A DNA stretch of 12,990 nt from Circinella minor (taxonomy: Eukaryota > Mucoromycota > Mucoromycetes > Mucorales > Lichtheimiaceae). Every line of letters starts with the position of its first letter. Position 1 is the stretch's first letter. The stretch is from contig JAEPRB010000574.1 of NCBI GenBank assembly GCA_016758965.1, positions 1 through 12,990 on the forward strand. Reading direction: 5' to 3'. This document shows, in pieces, positions 7,561 to 12,990 of this stretch. Position numbers and translations under genes: made by a program. The notes under the pieces are model-generated. The model was not told the origin of the DNA, did no database searches, and worked only from the letters and a program-made list of their open reading frames with translations.

Positions 7561-8505
7561 GGACATTTTTGGTTACCACGTTCAATCATTGAGCCTCCCA
7601 GTACATTGCAACGTAAAGTATTTCCTGAAGCAGACACCTGGCTCGAAAGAATTAATAATGGCGACGGTTGTGAGAAGACGATTGCAGCACAAGGATTTCT
7701 TCGTTTGCTGATCACGATGCGTACTATCATCCTACAAGATGCGGCAATGCTACGTCGATCATACCCAAATCATCGACTATTTCAACAACCCATTTTCCAG
7801 GATGATGAATATCGTACATTTGAAGCCTCTCTTGTTCACGCATGTCAAACCACACCATCACCTGCTGAACTGCGATTGCAATCTGCAATTCCTGACGTCA
7901 GTCGACGACTGGATGCGATCGACACGAAGCTAGAAATGCATCAGCGCGTGCAAATAGAAGCGTACCGTCGCGAGAATGTCTAGCTCAGAGAGAAAATGAA
8001 TATGATGTGCAGCCAACTTGATCGCTTCATGTCTGGTCATTTTCGCTTTGTTCCTGGGTCATCGCATACAGAGACAATAAATGGCACTACATCCCAGCTA
8101 AACGCTCAAAGTCGACCCACAGCTTCCTCAACAAACCTTACTTCAGAAAGACCCATGTATCATTTAAACCGATCGATCAAAACAGTCACTGAAGTTTGGC
8201 GCGAATGGTCTGTCGGTCTCACTCCTGAGTCACCGGCAGTTTCTCAACTTGAAGATGAATTTGGTGCATCTTGGCGACAAGACCAAGCTGAGAGACAGGC
8301 GTTCAGTCGTCGACTTAACATCATAAAAGCAGTTAATGATATCGCTGAACAAAAAGGGATTCCAGCAGATGAGCGGTTCAGAGCGGCTGAAATGTTAGAT
8401 GAGGCGATGAATAGAAGAGGTTGGAAATCACTTAATGCTTTGATTAACGACCTAAAAGGCAATGCTAACGTTCTTAATGATTTAAGTGTTAGAAAGACCT
8501 TTTAG
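7561..8505 (+). pseudogene. Crypton recombinase C-terminal part with GCR1_C-like domain, cut off by stops
   Basis: The frame of the recombinase continues without a shift after the TAA at 7558: GHFWLPR and RKVFPEADTWLERI follow directly, as Cryptons usually read after the catalytic Tyr. A second in-frame stop (TAG 7981-7983) interrupts a helical, charged region (SRRLDAIDTKLEMHQRVQIE). The rest, to TAG 8503-8505, ends in a GCR1_C-like domain: from 8155, RSIKTVTEVWREWSVGL, then a GASWR block and a Tyr-less FSRRLNIIKAV helix. GCR1_C is a DNA-binding domain of yeast Gcr1-type proteins and is known at the C-terminus of fungal Cryptons. The conceptual full chain is about 751 codons, a normal Crypton length. 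Both stops could come from a single C-to-T change in a Gln codon. Initiation at 7606 or 7996 is possible but not needed. Confidence 0.82.
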
Positions 8506-8957
8506 CGTTTTTATCAATGTCATTAGTAAATCCACTTCTTGGAGATATATTCTATAGAATAGCTAAAATATACAAAAAAAAAAAATCATAAACATACAAT
8601 TAGACACAAACTTTAACAAAGAGATTTACTATAATATCATGAAAAATTAAAACGTTGTGAAGAGAAAACAATCAAATAAAATAAAAATATACATCCATTT
8701 TAATAATAAAATATTAAAAACGTATTTAATATTGAAATAATTTTATGACAAAAAAGGTATCCCTCTTACTGACCAAGATGAGCAGATCTGACTACCATAT
8801 TACATATTGTTGTACTATCATAGTGCATGCTTTTTCAAAATGTGTAAAAAAAACTATTACCTACAGATAAACATGCAAATTTGAAGCGGGTTGAATTGAA
8901 AAATACATATGTAAACGTCTACCATAGAGCAAACACTTTTATGGTATAGTACATATT

Positions 8958-9175
8958 ATGGTTTTCCATGAATTTAAAAAAGCTCGAGTTAGTGCATTTG
9001 TTAAGACATAATCAAATGCGATTAAATGTTACTCCATACGCGTGCAGAAGTACTTCGACTTGCTCTGTTGATTATTTGCACATTAGTACCAGAACGGTTA
9101 ATTATATCTTCTACACGCATTTTTAGTATGATTTTCGAATCGATGACTCAAGAATATATTTACGTAATAAGAAAA
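8958..9175 (+). pseudogene. Short coding relic of unknown family
   Basis: Two adjacent frames look protein-like against an AT-rich background. 8958-9008 gives MVFHEFKKARVSAFVKT and meets TAA at 9009. 9026-9175 gives LLHTRAEVLRLALLIICTLV, then PERLIISSTRIFSMIFESMT. The second has a balanced, amphipathic composition and more G+C than its surroundings; after about 9175 it turns into low-complexity codons. I do not recognise it. It may be an exon fragment of a gene carried by the Crypton or of an older insertion. Confidence 0.3.
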
Positions 9176-9795
9176 CACAAAATAAAAACTTTAAACGAAA
9201 TATTTTTTTATACTACTTTTTTTTAAAAAAAATAATAAACTAACATAAAAAAATCAGTGAAATAACAGTAAGCCAATCTTTTTATTTACAGTTTAGGAAA
9301 AATTGATACTGACTTTCTTAATGATGAAACTTGAGGGTACGTAATGACTTATGAGAATGTTAACATGAATTAACAGGTCTCTTTTATATAACACTTATCT
9401 CAATATAAAAAATTAAAAAAAAATTGACCCATTCTTTGTCTCTTACAACTTACTGAGTGTTGTTGGGGGTTATATAAAAACGTTTATTATTTGCAAATAG
9501 AAGTGTCAATCTCTAAGGACAGCAAAAACTGAAATGGTAATAAGATATAACGATATGCAGCAGAAGACGATAAATTGACAGCATATGTAAAGTTAACACC
9601 AACAATAATTTCAGTGTTCAGAAATAAACAGCTGTCTGATATGATTTTGAAGATTGTTATAAACTATACAAATCCAACATGTAAAAATGCTTGTTATATG
9701 GTCCAGTAATAAGATACACATGAAACAAAGAGTTAAACATATACAAAAAATAAAAAATTTGAGGTGTTAATATGAATAATATAAATGCTTTTTAT

Positions 9796-9817
9796 GTTAT
9801 ATATATATATATATATT
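9796..9817. repeat. (TA)n microsatellite
   Basis: About ten consecutive TA dinucleotides lie in non-coding AT-rich DNA. Confidence 0.8.
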
Positions 9818-9963
9818 ATGAAACATTGCTCTTTTGAAATTTTGTTCTCGTCTTAATTCATGTCATTTGAAATGTTCAAATGAGCGACATTGGTATTAAT
9901 TTATCACGAGATCCGTAGCGAAGTGAAACCAGCATAATACATAATATTTGTGACCCGCACTGG

Positions 9964-10025
9964 AAATACATCATGTATTTAGCCCCAGAATTAATTGATA
10001 ACCATAAATACACGATGTAGATTTC
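9964..10025. repeat. Palindrome and imperfect inverted repeat
   Basis: AAATACAT-C-ATGTATTT (9964-9980) is a perfect 8-bp palindrome around one base. The right arm at 10005-10025 (TAAATACACGATGTAGATTTC) is an imperfect reverse complement of the same segment plus its GAAA flank, with about 24 nt between the arms. GTGACC motifs flank the whole at 9950 and 10026. Such a nested dyad is typical of a recombinase or regulator binding region. Confidence 0.55.
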
Positions 10026-10085
10026 GTGACCAGCTCTGTGACCCACCTAAAATTTTGGCTGGGAGATTTGTGACCAGTGTGACAA
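10026..10085 (-). repeat. Right arm of candidate element-end inverted repeat with GTGACC cluster
   Basis: GTGACC occurs at 10026, 10038 and 10070 (and at 9950). Reverse-complemented, 10085-10070 reads TTGTCACACTGGTCAC; after 8-9 extra nt, 10061-10049 reads CAGCCAAAATTTT. This matches 5965-5991 left of the Crypton gene. The pair would delimit an element of about 4.1 kb, a plausible Crypton size, although classical Cryptons are not known for terminal inverted repeats. Confidence 0.5.
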
Positions 10086-10206
10086 TTGGAGTTTATACAT
10101 TTTTGTATATAGTTAGGACATAACGTGTTTGGTAATATTATACGTATTAAAAAAACACCAAAACGCTGTTACATTTTTTATGTGAAATAACAAAATTAAA
10201 AGAGTT

Positions 10207-10222
10207 CATGCATTTTTGCATG
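10207..10222. repeat. Perfect 6-bp stem hairpin
   Basis: CATGCA-TTTT-TGCATG forms a short stem and tetraloop, followed by several A8-A10 tracts in a CACCAAAAAAAAAAC context (10230-10360). It lies just before the CACTA-like reading and may mark the truncation edge. Confidence 0.5.
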
Positions 10223-10226
10223 AAAA

Positions 10227-10890
10227 ATGCCCAAAAAAAAAACACCAAAAAAAAAACTCTTAAATTATTTTTATACTACAAATATACAAGTGGAGTCTGC
10301 GATTCAATATTTTTGTGGCGATGCACCAAAAAACCTGAAATTGCACCAAAAAAAAAACTACACTCACATTCGTATAGGAAAGCGTTTGTATATATCTGGG
10401 ACGGTGTATAACTGCAATGAATATTCACAATCAGAACGAAAACTTAGTACATTAGTTAGGATATTTCTTTGTATATCAAGAACACAAAATACACATGCTA
10501 CATACTTCGGTGAGGTCATTCGTTTTTTTACACATGCATTCCAAGGTATATAAAAGAGTAAACTGCTATAAACAAGTAAAATCGGTTTACTTATGATGAT
10601 AAACATTTATTAAATTAGATCAAGAACATCCACTTTGTTTGATGAAAGTATATGCCAATATTAAAGGAACTAAATATGGCACCGGTATGAGGAAGAAAAT
10701 CGGCGTGGCGTATGGAAATCAAGGAGAAGATAATTCCAATGTTGCTGATAAAGTCATAGTCACACATGTCGATAATATTAAAGGCTATGCAGGAATGTTG
10801 AAATCTTCGCTGGTCGAAGATAGACAATATATAATTTATCCAGATATGATTCCAGGAGAGATTTGTGTTGGAGAAATTAGGATGATTTAA
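10227..10890 (+). pseudogene. Spliced transposase C-terminal fragment (CACTA/Tnp2-like, tentative)
   Basis: Exon 10227-10545 and exon 10619-10890 join in frame across a 73-nt intron (phase 1; Gln, then a split Asp codon). The C-terminal half reads NTHATYFGEVIRFFTHAFQ, DQEHPLCLMKVYANIKGTKYG, VTHVDNIKGYAGMLKSSLVE and RQYIIYPDMIPGEICVGEIR, ending at TAA 10888-10890. A beta-rich region with Y/F-G-x-V-x-x-F-F-x-H, then V-x-x-I-x-G-x-x-G-x-L and an IIYPDM strand, is the sort of C-terminal domain that follows the Tnp2/EnSpm (CACTA) transposase catalytic core in fungal elements. The first 45 residues are Lys/Asn-rich and come from A-tracts, so the N-terminus is probably not genuine and the catalytic core is absent. 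I read it as a 5'-truncated remnant. Confidence 0.5.
10546..10618 (+). other. 73-nt intron in the CACTA-like fragment
   Basis: CCAAG|GTATAT at 10546 and AAATTAG| at 10618 delimit 73 nt. A TGATAAAC branch-like site lies at 10596-10603. Removing it restores one frame from FFTHAFQ into QEHPLCLMK; unspliced, the first frame stops at 10551-10553. The length matches the other good introns of the window. Confidence 0.75.
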
Positions 10891-10961
10891 AAAAAAATTT
10901 ATTTTTCACAAAACAAAATAAAAGAATAAACGTTTGCTACTATATTTTTATTCAATTTCAT

Positions 10962-11117
10962 TCACTGTTGTTCAAATATGGAAATTTGTGTTCGAAATTT
11001 TGGTTCTGATTGCTCTGGAGGTTCTGGTGTAACGCTCTGGAGGTACTGCAGGTTCTGCGGGTTCTGGATGTACTGGGAAACGTTCTGGATGTACTGGATG
11101 TTCTGGTTTTTTTCCAT
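10962..11117 (-). CDS. Small Gln-Tyr-Ile-Gln repeat ORF (51 residues)
   Basis: On the minus strand ATG 11117 sits in an ideal context (ATCACCATGG) and opens 51 codons to TGA at 10964-10962. Residues 4-29 are repeats of an N-x-Q-Y-[I/L]-Q-[N/S] pattern (NQNIQYIQNVSQYIQ, then NPQNLQYLQSV). A PEPPEQSEPK segment and a short Phe-rich end follow. The DNA is a degenerate array of GTTCTGG, GGATGTACTGG and GGTACTGCAGG units on the plus strand. It could be a complete micropeptide or a first exon, because AACA|GTGAAT near its end resembles a 5' splice site. It is divergent from the 11153 gene, with 35 bp between start codons. An alternative frame on the same strand gives Pro-Glu-His-Pro repeats but no comparable ATG. 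No family is recognised. Confidence 0.35.
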   Translation of the reverse strand: MEKNQNIQYIQNVSQYIQNPQNLQYLQSVTPEPPEQSEPKFRTQISIFEQQ

Positions 11118-11152
11118 GGTGATAAATAAAGAGGGGTCAAAATGGATTGTTA

Positions 11153-12626
11153 ATGGATATAAAAGATGAAATACATAATAATGTTGGAACTATTATTGAT
11201 CAAATCAATCCACTGGGTCTATTAGAGATGCGGTTATTTCTATTTATGACCTTGCTAAAATGTTCGATAACATGGATATATAGGATCGAATATTAGATAT
11301 ACAGATATATGAAAACCAGTAGTAATCATACAGTAGCGTATTATCAAGATACTCATCAAGTAAATAATATATTACTTTTTTATTGTATATGTGTATATAT
11401 GCCAGAGCAAATACGAAAAATAGTTTTTTCTACTTTTTTCACTTCTTTCCTGTTTTTACTTTTTTCTATTTCTTTATTTTTCTCTACTTCTTTTACTTCT
11501 TACTTTTCTTTTCTTTGATCAATTGACTAAACAGGTTAAAAAAGACTGTTATGAGTGCAATAAACAACATCACCAATTCGCATGCCATTGTTGCACATAA
11601 AGAAAATTTTAAAAAATATTTGACGTAAGTATACTTGAAGATACTGACCTACTCGATGAGGTAATGGACGAAGTTGGTTTGCCATTGTCGCCTGCAACGA
11701 TTTTAAGATCTGCATGTGTAGCTGCACAATGGGAAGTATTTTGTGAGCAGGTATATCAGCATACAAATAAACAAATGTTTGAAAATCCTTGGACAAAGGA
11801 ATGTATAAACATTCGTGGGTAATAATAATGATATTATCATTTACATATATATTTGAAAGTATAAGAAATATTCATTCATGTTATTATAGAAAATATGGTA
11901 TACTATTGTATATACCGTGTAAAGAGTACAATTGGAAGAGTTGATAAGATTATTCAAGTTAGAACAGTAATTAACGAAGTTGGAACAATTATCATGCATG
12001 TGAGTTCTTTTCTTCAGTAGATTACTTAAAAGATAATTTTATATCTGCATGTCATTGCTAATAATTTTTTTATCAGGCCAAAAAAAATCGCATTGACGTA
12101 CAAAGTGGTTTACAAAAATCCCTGAGTGAAAAGTGTATTCAACTTGCTCAATGAGGATTGTTATCAACATCAGGCAAGCCGAAAATAACAGTTGGATTTG
12201 TCTAAGTTCAAGATGCTGTTAAAGGATTGTTGGAATCACCAAGCATCGCACAACCTGCATATACATTGCAAATATCGTCATTAATTCTGCTACTCATGTA
12301 TTCTGGCCTTCATCTGGGTTCAATCATGCCTCATGAACAATTACTGAAGGACAAATGGTTTGTTCTATCTCTAAAGGTACTAAGTTGACTCATAAGCATT
12401 TCAGATGGGGTCATATATAAAATATCTGTTACTTTTATTTTTTATTTATATGTAATTTGTAATAGGATATCCAACTTTCAAAATTAAAACGAGACAAACA
12501 TGGTTTGGTTTTCCAAGCACGAGTTTTCTTTGGCCACTGGAAAGGGATGGATAATAGTATACAGAGGAACCCCATTAATTTCAAACTTACATCTCCCATT
12601 TTTGGTGTGAAAATAAAGGGGATGTG
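11153..12626 (+). pseudogene. Decayed multi-exon gene, tyrosine-recombinase-like at the 3' end
   Basis: The ATG at 11153 (GTTAATGG) starts an exon reading MDIKDEIHNNVGTIIDQINP, with a frame slip near 11224 and a TAG at 11281. A long pyrimidine tract and GACTAAACAG lead into exon 11535-11818: DCYECNKQHHQFACHCC, two in-frame TAAs (11598, 11610), then DVSILEDTDLLDEVMDEVGL. The next introns are 11819-11889 (71 nt; its join needs a one-base correction), 12000-12076 (77 nt, phase 0) and 12377-12465 (89 nt, phase 0). The last exons have TGA at 12152 and TAA at 12203. They read LQISSLILLLMYSGLHLGSI and, after splicing, FVLSLKDIQLSKLKRDKHGL, then a GHWKGM segment. A hydrophobic helix, Y-S/T-G-L-R-x-G-S, then L-x-x-K-D-I resembles the first half of fungal tyrosine recombinases of the DUF3435/FluG-domain type; here the catalytic Arg would be His (12311-12313). 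The HxxR...Y half is not seen before TGA 12624-12626. The family is inferred. Confidence 0.45.
11424..11516 (+). repeat. Long polypyrimidine tract before a 3' splice site
   Basis: About 90 nt are almost all T and C (TTTTTCTACTTTTTTCACTT-type units), followed by TTGACTAAACAG, a branch site and acceptor AG at 11533-11534. It fits the end of an intron into the cysteine-rich exon that starts at 11535; the tract is much longer than a normal polypyrimidine tract and is probably slippage-expanded. Confidence 0.55.
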
Positions 12627-12990
12627 AAAGTTATCGAGACTAGATACAGTTAATTACTTTTAAGGGCAGGTTAATAATAAAGAGATACTGTATATATGCA
12701 TACCACTTGTAACGATATTTATATCTTTTATAATGCTAAATAAAATAAAAAATATGTACATCAACTGTAAAATACATTTTTGTCTTACATAAACACATAC
12801 ATTAGATTTTTCATATGTATAAACTATGTTGAATATTGATACACTAGAAAACATATACACTATAGCATTTCTGCAATTATATGATTATTCTGTATATCAC
12901 ATATGTTGTCTTTTCTTTTGTGCTACTGTAAAACTTTTATTATCCTATAACGTGCTCATATATGTCAAGCAATGTAAGTAGTTTCATAAT
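12627..12990. other. AT-rich right edge, nothing recognised
   Basis: I see no gene, repeat or signal beyond AT-rich sequence. The minus-strand open frame at 12660-12860 has a Tyr/Ile/Ser/Val-rich composition expected from AT-rich DNA and no motif. The missing 3' half of the recombinase-like gene is not visible here. Confidence 0.5.

Larger units (their letters stand above)
8506..10226. other. Gene-poor AT-rich region between transposon genes
   Basis: About 1.7 kb follows the Crypton stop with no intact gene. It contains a short coding relic (8958-9175), a (TA)n microsatellite (about 9796-9817), a cluster of GTGACC motifs with inverted repeats (9950-10085), a hairpin at 10207-10222, and A-tracts. 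Much of it may be the 3' non-coding part of the Crypton element. Confidence 0.5.

Noticed and set aside
7606..7983. Independent gene starting at 7606
   Set aside because: It is in the same frame as the recombinase and continues its family-typical sequence, so it is the part after a premature stop.
10958..11140. Arg/Ser/Thr-rich minus-strand frame over the GTTCTGG array
   Set aside because: It overlaps the better-started Q-Y-I-Q ORF on the same strand and has a weaker start; it is probably only another frame of the repeat.

Overview
The window looks like AT-rich nuclear DNA of an early-diverging fungus. Mucoromycota is my best guess, from the transposon families present and from short spliceosomal introns: the best-supported ones are 71-77 nt with GT..AG ends. 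I see no rRNA, tRNA, CRISPR array or bacterial-type operon. Nearly every coding-like stretch belongs, or probably belongs, to a mobile element, and most are decayed. This is a transposon graveyard rather than a housekeeping locus.

Left to right: (1) a small C2HC zinc-finger exon on the minus strand (115-321). A 228-bp gap with a 55-bp-period direct repeat separates it from a plus-strand coiled-coil gene of unknown function (550-1624; one intron, one frameshift). (2) A 23-bp minisatellite (about 1760-2145) and a GC-rich patch with an inverted repeat (about 2340-2460). (3) A 5'-truncated Mutator-like (MULE) transposase (2550-3262), followed by a Lys/Glu-rich linker, a nuclear localisation signal and an OTU-type cysteine protease. 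The protease now lies in three pieces (about 3489-4003, 4430-4671, 5579-5764), consistent with a MULE that carries an OTU protease. (4) A Crypton-type tyrosine recombinase gene (6178-8505) with a clean 72-nt phase-0 intron, the catalytic R, HxxR, H/W and Y all present, and a C-terminal GCR1_C-like DNA-binding domain cut off by two in-frame stops. Imperfect inverted repeats with GTGACC motifs lie at 5965-6000 and 10026-10085 and may mark the element ends. (5) A gene-poor AT-rich stretch (8506-10226) with one short coding relic. (6) A spliced fragment resembling the C-terminal part of a CACTA/Tnp2-like transposase (10227-10890). (7) A minus-strand 51-residue ORF made of Gln-Tyr-Ile-Gln repeats (10962-11117). 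It is head-to-head with a decayed multi-exon gene (11153-12626) whose last exons resemble a second, different tyrosine-recombinase family. (8) An AT-rich right edge with nothing recognisable.

Most of the in-frame stops in the two recombinase genes are TAA or TAG where a single C-to-T change from CAA or CAG would explain them. That points to a C-to-T (RIP-like or deamination) decay process or, much less likely, to UAR read as glutamine. The genes do not form a pathway. The common theme is DNA mobility: DDE-type (MULE, CACTA-like) and tyrosine-recombinase (Crypton, second YR) elements clustered together. All family assignments come from reading motifs by eye.
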